Positions 1 through 7,130 of a stretch of 64,000 nucleotides of DNA are shown one piece after another. Made by a program: the position numbers and the translations under genes. The DNA is taken from the NCBI RefSeq assembly GCF_009900715.1, contig NZ_JAAAJC010000002.1, positions 1 through 64,000 on the forward strand, given 5' to 3'. Positions within the stretch are counted from its first letter, which is position 1. The number at the start of each line of letters is the position of its first letter. The stretch is from Halococcus salsus. Its GTDB lineage: Archaea; Halobacteriota; Halobacteria; Halobacteriales; Halococcaceae. The notes under the pieces were generated by a model. It was not told the origin of the DNA and made no database searches. It saw nothing but the letters and a program-made list of their open reading frames with translations.

Positions 1-340
1 GGATGAAGGGCGACGGCGCGAGCGAAGCGAGCGCCGGAGGGCTTTGGCGGAGCGGGTGCGGTAGGCGGTGCGGAGGCGGAGCGGGTGCGGTAGGCGGTGC
101 GGAGGCGGAGCGGGTGCGGTAGGCGGTGCGGAGGCGGAGCGGGTGCGGTAGGCGGTGCGGAGGCGGAGCGGGTGCGGGAGAGAAGTGGTTGTACCGCGAG
201 TGAGCCAAAGGCGAACGAGCGGGCCGAGGAACCCCTGAGCGACTGAAAGGAGCGAGGGGGTGACGACGGCTTTTGATCCACATTTTGCCAGGGAGCGAAC
301 GAAGTGAGCGACCGCAGCAAAAGGTGGGGATGCGAAAGGT
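1..340 (+). repeat. Modular intergenic repeat element, copy A
   Basis: GC-rich gene-free stretch. It opens with a GGATGAAGGGCGA block, continues through a 29-base tandem repeat, then a block around GTGGTTGTACCGCGAG (183 onward), and ends with an imperfect inverted repeat: CCACATTTTGC at 278-288 against GCAAAAGGTGG at 317-327. The same modules recur at about 8860-9043, 61998-62222 (opposite strand) and in part at 50671-50868. It directly follows the 3' end of the minus-strand RNase H gene. No coding potential is seen. Confidence 0.75.
46..177. repeat. 29-bp tandem repeat
   Basis: Four perfect copies of a 29-base unit that begins GGCGGAGCGG lie at 46-74, 75-103, 104-132 and 133-161, followed by a partial fifth copy to about 177. 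The period and absence of spacers make it a simple tandem repeat and not a CRISPR array. It lies inside repeat element copy A. Confidence 0.9.
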
Positions 341-346
341 GGGGTT

Positions 347-967
347 CTAGTCACTCGCGGGCCGGTCGGCGCGCGAGGGCGGCGGGACCTCGTCGCGACC
401 GGCGGGGGTCGGCAGCACGCACCGGGGCGGCTCCTCGTTGACGTGGTGGTACTGCGCCGGCGTGTTGGCGAGCGGGTGGGCGGGGTTCTCGGCGCTCCGG
501 ATACGGGCGACACGGCACTCGCCGAAGCCTCGGAGGCGGGCGCGGATGCCGCGCCAGTGGTGGCGCGAGCGCTCGGGGATCGAGAGCGAGCGGGTCGAGT
601 GACAGCCACCGCGGGTCGCGAGCAGCGCCCGGTTGGCGTTCGCCGCGAGGTCGTCGTGGTCGACGAGCACCCCGACCCGGGCGTCGCCGGGGGCCCTGGC
701 GGCGAGCACGTCGAGCCCGAGGTGGAGCGCGCGGTACTCGGCGACGTTGTTGTCGGGTGCGGTGTCGGGTACCGCGAGGCGGGCGACGCGGTCGCCGCTC
801 CGGGTCTCGATCACCACGCCGAGCCCGCCGGTCCCATCCGAGAGGCGATAGGAGCCGTCGGTGGCGACGTAGAACTCCCGGCGATGCGTCCGCGGTGGGT
901 GGGCGATGTGCGGGGTGGGCGAGTCATCGAAGAGGTCCCGAAGCGCCGGCCGGCCGTATGCGGCCAT
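347..967 (-). CDS. rnhA: RNase HI-like protein
   Basis: 206 aa. Ribonuclease H-fold protein expected to cleave the RNA strand of RNA-DNA hybrids in the cytoplasm. The domain starts near residue 33 with the ATDGSY strand (Asp37), followed by NNVAEYRAL (Glu77) and VLVDHDD (Asp103), three of the four usual acidic catalytic residues. In the final motif, normally N..AD.LA, the sequence reads NPAHPLAN, so His stands where Asp is usual. The first 30 residues and the Pro-rich C-terminus are extensions. An ATTTAA box (minus strand, 992-997) lies about 26 bases upstream of the ATG, consistent with a leaderless transcript. Repeat element copy A follows the stop directly. Confidence 0.85.
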   Translation of the reverse strand: MAAYGRPALRDLFDDSPTPHIAHPPRTHRREFYVATDGSYRLSDGTGGLGVVIETRSGDRVARLAVPDTAPDNNVAEYRALHLGLDVLAARAPGDARVGVLVDHDDLAANANRALLATRGGCHSTRSLSIPERSRHHWRGIRARLRGFGECRVARIRSAENPAHPLANTPAQYHHVNEEPPRCVLPTPAGRDEVPPPSRADRPASD

Positions 968-991
968 GCCAACGCTTGTCTCCCCCGGAAC

Positions 992-997
992 TTAAAT
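992..997 (-). promoter_or_regulatory. TATA box of the RNase HI gene
   Basis: ATTTAA on the minus strand, centred about 27 bases upstream of the ATG at 967. This is the spacing expected for a haloarchaeal leaderless promoter. Confidence 0.5.
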
Positions 998-1116
998 CGT
1001 GCGGCGAGGGTCGTTTCCGGATCCCGATCGGTTGTTGGGGGCCCCACGTCGGCAGAGGGGATCAGGACACCCAAGTTTTCGCGCCACGGACGGTCGGACG
1101 GTACTCGATACAGTCA

Positions 1117-2031
1117 ATGAGATTTCGAAACGCCACCCTGTTCGTGGCACTGTCGATAGCGTGGGGGTCCGCGTTCACGGCGATCAAGGCGGGGTTGGAG
1201 TTCTTCCCGCCGGTGCTCTTCGCCGCCGTTCGCTACGACCTGGCCGGCGTCCTGATGATGGCCTACGTCCTCCTGACGACGGACCACTGGCTCCCGAGGG
1301 ACCGCGAGGAGTGGTTGGTGGTCGGCATCGACGGCTTACTGTTGATAGCCGCCTACCACGCCTTCCTGTTCGTCGGCGAGCAAGGGACGACCAGCGGTGC
1401 GTCGGCCATCGTCGTCAGCCTCTCACCGATACTGACCACCGTCTTCGCCAGGGCGTTCCTCCCCCACGAACGGCTCACCACCGTGGGGACCATCGGTCTC
1501 GTGCTTGGGTTCGTCGGCGTCGGCATCCTGAGCGACCCCGACCCGGGAAACCTCCTCGGGACGAGGACGGTCTCGCTCGGCTTCGTGTTCGTCGCGGCAG
1601 TGGCGTTCGCCCTGGGGAGCGTCCTCACCCAGCGGCTCGACACCGAGATGCCGGCCAGGACGATGGAGGGCTGGTCGATGGTCATCGGTGCCGGGCTGTT
1701 GCACGCGGCGAGCGCCGGCATCGGGGAATCGGTCGCCAGCGTCGACCTGACCCTCGAAGCTATCGGCGCGTTGGTCTTCCTCTCGGTCGTCTCCAGCGCC
1801 ATCGGTTTCCTGATATACTTCGACCTGCTGAAGCGGCTCGGCTCGATAGAGATCAACCTGGTGTCCTATGCGGCCCCGGTCGTCGCCACGGCCACGGGAT
1901 TCGTCTTCCTCTCCGAGACGCCGACCGCGCTCACGGTCGTCGGTTTCGGGTTCGTCTTCGGCGGGTTCGTGCTCCTGAAACGACGGACGATCCGGAACCA
2001 GATCGTTCGAAATCGGTCGTACGCGGACTGA
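1117..2031 (+). CDS. EamA (DMT) family transporter
   Basis: 304 aa integral membrane protein with about ten hydrophobic segments arranged as two EamA halves, the layout of drug/metabolite exporters of the 10-TMS DMT superfamily. The first helix (FVALSIAWGSAFTAIKAGL) and the FAAVRYDLAG segment are typical of the family. The ATG at 1117 was chosen because it places the first membrane helix at the N-terminus; longer in-frame readings upstream give Arg-rich, non-family sequence. It stands alone, divergent from the RNase H gene. Substrate cannot be inferred. Three more EamA-type genes occur in the window. Confidence 0.88.
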   Translation: MRFRNATLFVALSIAWGSAFTAIKAGLEFFPPVLFAAVRYDLAGVLMMAYVLLTTDHWLPRDREEWLVVGIDGLLLIAAYHAFLFVGEQGTTSGASAIVVSLSPILTTVFARAFLPHERLTTVGTIGLVLGFVGVGILSDPDPGNLLGTRTVSLGFVFVAAVAFALGSVLTQRLDTEMPARTMEGWSMVIGAGLLHAASAGIGESVASVDLTLEAIGALVFLSVVSSAIGFLIYFDLLKRLGSIEINLVSYAAPVVATATGFVFLSETPTALTVVGFGFVFGGFVLLKRRTIRNQIVRNRSYAD

Positions 2032-2158
2032 GGGCTTCGAACCGCCGGAGGTCGTCGTACCCGTTCGGGCACGTCGAGTTGGTCGCCGCTATCGATAGGA
2101 CGACCCTCTGAGATGTCCATCGCGGGGGCACCGACGACGATGGACGTCGTTCGACCGC

Positions 2159-2419
2159 TCACTCCGAGAACGCTTCGCGGAGCGCCGCGCGGTCCTCGGG
2201 GTCGAGGTCGGTCGCGAGGTCGGCGGTGAACGGGCTCTCGGCGAGCGTGGCGAACGCGCGCTCGGTCTTCTCCCGGATGCGCTCGACGGCCGCCTCGACC
2301 GTCTCGATCGAGGCGTCGCGCTCGTCGGCGATCGCCACCGGGTCGGTGCCCGCCGCGAGGGCGGCCGCGACCGCGCGCTCCTCGTGGCTGAGGATCGACT
2401 GGGTGGGGTCCTCGGTCAT
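2159..2419 (-). CDS. Small HTH-like conserved haloarchaeal protein
   Basis: 86 aa acidic protein. Residues about 10-50 (ILSHEERAVAAALAAG, then DPVAIADERDASIETVEAA) read like a LuxR/sigma-region-4 type helix-turn-helix, so a DNA-binding or adaptor role is possible. No other domain is visible. The ATG at 2419 lies 26 bases from a TAAAT-containing box on the minus strand (2443-2447), consistent with a leaderless message. I do not recognise a specific function. Confidence 0.7.
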   Translation of the reverse strand: MTEDPTQSILSHEERAVAAALAAGTDPVAIADERDASIETVEAAVERIREKTERAFATLAESPFTADLATDLDPEDRAALREAFSE

Positions 2420-2467
2420 GCCCGATCCGGGAGGGCACGCGGTAAATGAGTGACTACCCGGGGACGA

Positions 2468-2893
2468 TCAGCCGAGGGCTGCGACGGCGACCGTGTGGGG
2501 GCCGTGGTCGCCGTCGAGTTCGACCGACTCGACCACCCGGTCGGCGAGCGCCGCGCGCCACGCGTCCACCGCCGCGGTGTGGCGCTCGTGGTGGCGTTCG
2601 ACGGTGTACTCGACCTCGGGGTCGTCCCGGAGGCGCTCCTCAGTCGCGTCGGGAGTCGGGTGGGGTGGAGCATCGACGAGACGTCCCGGGTCGATGTGGA
2701 GCGGTGTGAGGCTTCCCGCGTACTCTCCCTCGTGCTCGACGTGGATCCGCGCGCGCATCCGGGGGGTGAACGGCGGCGTCACCCGGAGCACCGTCCGCGG
2801 GCCGGCCGTGTGGTTGGCCTCGACCGCCGTCACGATGTCGTCCGTGTGGACCGCGATCGAGCGGATCGTGCGATAGTCGCCGTCGTCCGGCAT
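2468..2893 (-). CDS. Conserved haloarchaeal hypothetical protein
   Basis: 141 aa acidic soluble protein with no signal peptide and no membrane segment. The N-terminal half (RTIRSIAVHTDDIVTAVEAN, then TVLRVTPPF, then RARIHVEHEG) looks like a beta-rich domain; the C-terminal half is mostly helical. The ATG at 2893 sits about 27 bases downstream of a GTTTAG box on the minus strand (2919-2924). It is in tandem with the small HTH-like gene, but each appears to have its own promoter. Function not recognised. Confidence 0.75.
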   Translation of the reverse strand: MPDDGDYRTIRSIAVHTDDIVTAVEANHTAGPRTVLRVTPPFTPRMRARIHVEHEGEYAGSLTPLHIDPGRLVDAPPHPTPDATEERLRDDPEVEYTVERHHERHTAAVDAWRAALADRVVESVELDGDHGPHTVAVAALG

Positions 2894-2987
2894 TCCCGGC
2901 GGTACGCGGTCCGCGTTCCTAAACCATCCGGGCGAGGCCGCGAGGGTTTCAGAACGCTTTTGCTCGCGCCGAATCTTCTCGAAGGAT

Positions 2988-3383
2988 ATGGATCGACGAG
3001 GCTATCTCGCGCGGGTCGGGGCCGTGAGCATCGGCGGGTTCGCGCTGCTGGCGGGCTGTTCGGGGAACGGCGACGGGAGCGATGGAAACGGAAGCGGCAA
3101 CGGGAGCGACCCGGGCGGCGGAACGCCCGCCGACGAGGAGAGCGGCGAGGACGGGACCGCGGCGAGCGGGGCGGACGGTGAGGACGGGTCGGCCGCGTCC
3201 ACCTCGACCGCGGCGGAGGAGGAGGGAGAGATACTCACGACCGGTGACGAGGCGCTCGACACCGGGCAGGCTCCACCGAGCGTCACCGCGACCCAGTACG
3301 AGAACACCGCCACCGTCCCCGAGGTCGACGGGCTCGAAACCGGGCAAGCACCGAACGCGGGCGGGAACAACTCCAGTAGCTGA
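2988..3383 (+). CDS. Tat-type lipoprotein, low-complexity
   Basis: 131 aa. The N-terminus carries a twin-arginine motif (DRRGYL), a short hydrophobic stretch and a lipobox (LLAGC, Cys at about residue 23), so it is probably Tat-exported and lipid-anchored on the outer face of the membrane. Mature residues 24-75 are a Gly/Ser/Asp/Glu-rich linker. The C-terminal 55 residues contain two related segments (EALDTGQAPPSV and DGLETGQAPNAG), an internal repeat. No catalytic domain is seen. Start ATG at 2988. Confidence 0.75.
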   Translation: MDRRGYLARVGAVSIGGFALLAGCSGNGDGSDGNGSGNGSDPGGGTPADEESGEDGTAASGADGEDGSAASTSTAAEEEGEILTTGDEALDTGQAPPSVTATQYENTATVPEVDGLETGQAPNAGGNNSSS

Positions 3384-3423
3384 GGCGCACCACCGAGAAC
3401 GGGGTTTTTCGTTGGAGAGCGGG

Positions 3424-4419
3424 TTACTGTTCGCCTGCACGCGCCGTGTCGATGCGCTCGCGCTGGTCGTCGGAGAGCGAGATCTCGACCGCGCCGACGT
3501 TGTCGTCGAGTTGGTCGGTGGTGCGCGCGCCGACGATCGGGACACAGGTGAACTGCTCGCGCTCAATGAGCCAGCGGAGCGCGACCTGGGCCGGCGTGGC
3601 GTCGAGCTCGTCGGCGATCGCCCGAACCTCGTCGAGGACGTCCCAGCCGCGGTCGGAGACGTAGTAGTCGTCGAAGAACTCGTCGAAGGTGCCACGGGAG
3701 CCGTCGGGCGACTCGACGTCGTGGGTCCCCTCGCCAGCGCGCTCGTACTTCCCGGTGAGGAAGCCGCCCGCGAGCGGCGAGTACGGACAGACGGCCAGGT
3801 CCTGGTCGGCACAGACGTCCAGGTACTCGGCGACGTCGTCGTAGTAGGCGGCGTGGAAGAGCGGCTGGGTGACGTCGAACCGTTCGAGGTTTTCCACATC
3901 CGACTTCCAGAGCGCCTTCGTGAGCTGCCAGCCCGCCATCGTGCTCGCCCCGAGGTAGTTGACCTTCCCCTTGCGGACGAGGTCGTTGAGGGTGCGAAGC
4001 GTCTCCTCGATCGGGGTGTCCTCGTCGAAGCGGTGGATGTAGTAGAGGTCGAGGTAGTCGGTTCCCAACCTATCGAGGGTCCCCTCGATCTGGGTGCGGA
4101 TGTGCTTGCGACCGAGGCCGCTGCCGTTGGGGTTGTCGGGGTCGAAGCCGAAGAAGACCTTCGAGGCGATGACGTAGTCCTCGCGGTCGCGGCCCTCCAG
4201 CCAGTTCCCGATGTACTTCTCGGCCGTGCCGTTCGGGTCGCCGTAGACGTTCGCGGTGTCGATGAAGTTGATGCCGTGGTCGGCGGCGGCGTCGAGGAGC
4301 TCGTGGCCCTCCTCCTCGTCGGTTTCGAGCACGTCGCCGGTTCGCTTGCCGAAGCGCCACGTCCCGAAACAGAGTTCTGAAACCGTCAGTCCCGTCGAGC
4401 CGAGTGTCGTGTATTCCAC
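3424..4419 (-). CDS. Aldo/keto reductase
   Basis: 331 aa from the GTG at 4419, which gives the family-typical N-terminus VEYTTLGSTGLTVSELCFG; an upstream in-frame GTG at 4443 would add eight residues. A (beta/alpha)8 NAD(P)H-dependent oxidoreductase related to the YghZ/YdjG-type AKRs. The catalytic tetrad is visible: Asp and Tyr in FIDTANVYGDPNG, Lys in VIASKVFFG and His in YYIHRFDEDT. The C-terminal cofactor segment VPIVGARTTDQLDDN is present. Convergent with the lipoprotein gene. Substrate unknown. Confidence 0.9.
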   Translation of the reverse strand: MEYTTLGSTGLTVSELCFGTWRFGKRTGDVLETDEEEGHELLDAAADHGINFIDTANVYGDPNGTAEKYIGNWLEGRDREDYVIASKVFFGFDPDNPNGSGLGRKHIRTQIEGTLDRLGTDYLDLYYIHRFDEDTPIEETLRTLNDLVRKGKVNYLGASTMAGWQLTKALWKSDVENLERFDVTQPLFHAAYYDDVAEYLDVCADQDLAVCPYSPLAGGFLTGKYERAGEGTHDVESPDGSRGTFDEFFDDYYVSDRGWDVLDEVRAIADELDATPAQVALRWLIEREQFTCVPIVGARTTDQLDDNVGAVEISLSDDQRERIDTARAGEQ

Positions 4420-4491
4420 ATCGGCCGATCGACGGTTGTCCACAAAGCGATTCGGGATGCGGCGGTTCGGACGAGCGCGCCCGACGTCGCC

Positions 4492-5472
4492 TCAGTCGTC
4501 GCACTCGTTCCAGGTCTCCGGGTTCGCGTCGGGCCCGCCGGCGGTGTCGGAGTCGACGAACGCCGCGAGCCGCCGGAGTTCGACCCGGAGTTCCCGCCGG
4601 CCCAGCACGGCGAACCCGAGCGCGACCACCGCGAACCCGAGGACGGTCGTCGGGGTGATGGACTCGCCGAGGAGGAGCCAGCCGCCGACCGCCGACACGA
4701 CGGGCACGACGTAGAACGCGAGGTTCGCCCGGATCGCGCCGACGTCGTCGAGCAGCCCGAAGTAGACGATGTAGGCGATCGCGCCGGAGAACAGACCGAC
4801 GTAACCGAGCGCGAGGAGCGCCGTGGGCGTCCACTCGATCGCGCTCAGCTGCTCGCCCGCGCCGAACGCGACGAGGTGACAGAGGAGCGCCCCGACCGGC
4901 ACACCCCACGCCGTCCGGGCGATGCTCGTGTAGTCGGCGTCGGCCCACCGGATCAACACGCTCCCGAGCGCGGCACACACCGCCCCGCCGAACAGGACGA
5001 GGTACCCGGCGAGACCGCTGTCGAGCAGGGTCGCCGGGTCGATACCCACGACGAGCGCGACGCCGACGAACGCGACCGCCATCCCGACCGCGCCGTACTC
5101 CGGCAGCGACTCGTCGGAGAGGAGGAGGGCGGCGAAGATCGGGGTCAGCACGGGGTTGAGGCTGAAGACGATCGAGGCCACCGCGCTCGTGGCGTACTGC
5201 TGGCCGACGAACAGACACGCGTTCGCCAGCCCGATCGCGAACACGCCGGCCGCGAGCGACCCCAGAACGTCGTTCCTGGTTCGTGGGATCCACTCGGACC
5301 GGTCGTGGGTCAGCACCACGAACCCGAGCAGGAGGACCGTGGCGATGTCGAACCGAAACGAGACGAACAGCAGCGGCGGGATGTAGGCGATGCCGGCCTT
5401 CGCCGCGACGAACGTCCCGCCGAACAGCAGGGCCGTCGCGACGAACAGCAGGGGGACCCGGTGGCGCGCCAC
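4492..5472 (-). CDS. EamA (DMT) family transporter
   Basis: 326 aa, about ten membrane helices in two EamA repeats. The N-terminus, VPLLFVATALLFGGTFVAAKAGI, is the standard first helix with the G-G-T-F turn. The start is a GTG at 5472. The C-terminal 30 residues are hydrophilic and acidic and probably face the cytoplasm. It is transcribed toward the aldo/keto reductase, 72 bases away, and may be cotranscribed with it. It is distinct from the EamA protein at 1117-2031. Confidence 0.88.
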   Translation of the reverse strand: MARHRVPLLFVATALLFGGTFVAAKAGIAYIPPLLFVSFRFDIATVLLLGFVVLTHDRSEWIPRTRNDVLGSLAAGVFAIGLANACLFVGQQYATSAVASIVFSLNPVLTPIFAALLLSDESLPEYGAVGMAVAFVGVALVVGIDPATLLDSGLAGYLVLFGGAVCAALGSVLIRWADADYTSIARTAWGVPVGALLCHLVAFGAGEQLSAIEWTPTALLALGYVGLFSGAIAYIVYFGLLDDVGAIRANLAFYVVPVVSAVGGWLLLGESITPTTVLGFAVVALGFAVLGRRELRVELRRLAAFVDSDTAGGPDANPETWNECDD

Positions 5473-5592
5473 CCTACCGCTCCCTCCGGTTCGACACGAC
5501 GGGTCCGTTCATACCGTCGAGACGGCGTTGCGGGTGAAATACCTGTGCAGAAACGCCGACGGACCCTGATCGAATTTCACTGCGCGACGCGT

Positions 5593-5607
5593 ATTCACGG
5601 CGTGAAT
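5593..5607. promoter_or_regulatory. 15-bp palindrome between divergent genes
   Basis: ATTCACG-G-CGTGAAT, a perfect dyad with 7-base arms, in the intergenic region between the minus-strand EamA gene (start 5472) and the plus-strand operon at 5757. It resembles an operator for a dimeric regulator. No regulator can be named. Confidence 0.35.
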
Positions 5608-5700
5608 CGACCGCGACGAGGTCCCGCCATCCGGCGATCACACGGCCGATACCGAACAACGGAGCCGGTTCGAAGCGACCCGGTCGAACGCCACATGGGA

Positions 5701-5754
5701 TTTTAGGCAACCCGAAAAACCGAAACGCCTTTACCTCTTTAGGGTTGCCTAAAA
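5701..5754 (+). promoter_or_regulatory. Double DtxR/Idr/SirR-like operator around a TATA box
   Basis: Two dyads of the form TTTAGG-N4-CCTAAA flank the promoter. The downstream one, TTTAGGGTTGCCTAAA (5738-5753), has perfect half-sites and overlaps the expected transcription start. The upstream one (5702-5717) has TTTAGG and CCGAAA, one mismatch. Together they also form a perfect 13-base inverted repeat (5701-5713 and 5742-5754). The TATA-like element TTTACC (5730-5735) lies between them. The half-site matches what I know of haloarchaeal Idr/SirR (DtxR-family, Fe/Mn) sites. Confidence 0.6.
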
Positions 5755-5756
5755 CC

Positions 5757-5861
5757 ATGAACACGTTCGTCTCCGGATGGTCGGCCCCGGCGGGTTCGAG
5801 GGAAGCGGCCGGCCGTCCGGCAGCGCAGGTCGAATCGAGTACGGGGACGACCCGGTCATGA
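5757..5861 (+). CDS. Short leader ORF of the DUF7552/DUF7260-like operon
   Basis: 34 aa ORF starting at the first ATG after the double operator, about 26 bases from the TATA-like box, so it is the likely leaderless first cistron. Its TGA (5859-5861) overlaps the ATG of the next gene (5858) in ATGA fashion, the arrangement seen again at the next junction. The sequence (MNTFVSGWSAPAGS...) matches nothing I recognise. It may be a translation-coupling leader and not a functional protein. Confidence 0.45.
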   Translation: MNTFVSGWSAPAGSREAAGRPAAQVESSTGTTRS

Positions 5862-6211
5862 GCTCCCACCCGACGCTCCGCGAGATCCGTGCGCGGCTCG
5901 TCTCGCTCGCCAGCGAGGACGGCCGCTACGTCGTCGTCTGCGGGCGCACGGATGCCCGACCGGTGCCGGTTTCGGGGCTTCGGTTCGCCGACCGTGGGAC
6001 CGCGGCGAGCGCGGTTCGGGTGGCCGAGGCCTACCGCGCTCGTCTCCGTCGGTACGACCCCCGGCTCCCGGTCCACGAGTTCGTCGTCCACGAGACGGCC
6101 GCGACCGACCCGCGGGGCCAGCACCGGCGGGTGCCCGTATCGGTCGGCTGTGACGAGCCCTCACCGGCGAGTGACCGCGAAACGGCCGGTATGGCGGGTG
6201 ACGACCGATGA
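5858..6211 (+). CDS. DUF7552-like haloarchaeal domain protein
   Basis: 117 aa. The core (LREIRARLVSLASEDGRYVV, then ARPVPVSGLRFADR, then AAEAYRARLRRYDPRLPVHEF-like segments) fits a family seen only in Halobacteria, which I recall as DUF7552; the number is from memory. One Cys follows the VVV strand. The ATG at 5858 overlaps the upstream leader ORF, and the stop overlaps the next gene by four bases, so the three are translationally coupled. The promoter carries DtxR/Idr-like boxes, pointing to control by iron or manganese. Biochemical role unknown. Confidence 0.75.
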   Translation: MSSHPTLREIRARLVSLASEDGRYVVVCGRTDARPVPVSGLRFADRGTAASAVRVAEAYRARLRRYDPRLPVHEFVVHETAATDPRGQHRRVPVSVGCDEPSPASDRETAGMAGDDR

Positions 6212-6996
6212 CCGTCGAGACGTACGTCGAGCGCGCACGGGGCCGAGTGGACGACGAGCGAACCGCCACCGAGAACAAACGAGCGGCCTACCGCCGGTTC
6301 GTCGCGAGCGTGAAGGAGACGCCGACCGACTCGCCGGTCGGCCGTGGCGGCGGCCCGACCGCGATCGGGTCGGTGGCGGCGGCGAGTTCGACGGGATCGA
6401 GCGGCTGCGACCGGGTCCGCGAGCGGTTCGCCGACACCGTGGCCGGCCACCGAACCGTCGATTCGGACCCCGCCGACGGACTCCTCGAAACCGTCGCCGC
6501 CGAGCTCTCGGAGGGTATCGCGGTCGCGCTCGCGCCCGCGAACGGTGCCGCGAGCCTCACCGACGGGCTGAAACAGCGTGTGGTCTCGGAGGCGACCACC
6601 CGCCAGCACGAACTCCGCGTGATGGCGCGCGCCCTCGAAACCGAGGCCGAATCGCTGGCGGCGGCGGACGAGGCGCTCGGCGACGTCATCGAGTGGCTCG
6701 TCGAGGCGAACGAGACGCCGCTCACCGACTGCGACTTCGACGCACTGGCCGAACGGCACGACCGGCTCGCGACCCACCGCGAGCGCTGCCGGACGGTCGC
6801 GCGCGACCGGCAGGGGGTGCTTCGGACCACGACGAGCATCGACGCGACGATCGGGCTCGCTCAGCGGGAACTCACCGGCGGCCTCTACGAGGGATTTTCG
6901 GTGAACTACCCCGTCCTCTCGACGGCCGTCCGACTCGACGGGCTGTGTGCGGACTGCCAGGACGTCGTGCGCGACCACCTCGTCCGACGCGTTTGA
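6208..6996 (+). CDS. DUF7260-like haloarchaeal protein
   Basis: 262 aa, mostly helical, opening with TVETYVERARGRVDDERTA and the AYRRFVASVKE segment, which I associate with the haloarchaeal DUF7260 family. Long Arg/Glu-rich helices (residues 1-40 and 110-220) suggest a coiled-coil-like scaffold. A Gly/Ser-rich linker lies at about 45-60. The last residues hold a Cys pair (LCADCQD), a possible metal site. No signal peptide or membrane helix. ATGA overlap with the preceding gene. Function unknown; the likely metal-responsive promoter is the best clue. Confidence 0.75.
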   Translation: MTVETYVERARGRVDDERTATENKRAAYRRFVASVKETPTDSPVGRGGGPTAIGSVAAASSTGSSGCDRVRERFADTVAGHRTVDSDPADGLLETVAAELSEGIAVALAPANGAASLTDGLKQRVVSEATTRQHELRVMARALETEAESLAAADEALGDVIEWLVEANETPLTDCDFDALAERHDRLATHRERCRTVARDRQGVLRTTTSIDATIGLAQRELTGGLYEGFSVNYPVLSTAVRLDGLCADCQDVVRDHLVRRV

Positions 6997-7130
6997 CGAC
7001 CCGACCGGGTCGAGCGCTGCCGAAGTGCTCGATGATGGGGTTTCCACCCATCGTCGTCCGGTCGTGACGGGGTCGATCGACCGGAACCGAACGCGCCGGC
7101 TTTACGTCCCGGCCACGGGTTCGCAAACGA

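Noticed and set aside
46-177. CRISPR array
   Set aside because: The 29-base repeats follow each other directly, without unique spacers, and are low-complexity GC sequence. No cas1 or cas2 is near.
3082-4380. 432-codon open frame antisense to the aldo/keto reductase gene
   Set aside because: It is a shadow of the high-GC, G-at-first-position codon pattern of the real gene. The product is repetitive Val/Asp/Arg sequence with no domain, while the opposite strand encodes a full aldo/keto reductase.
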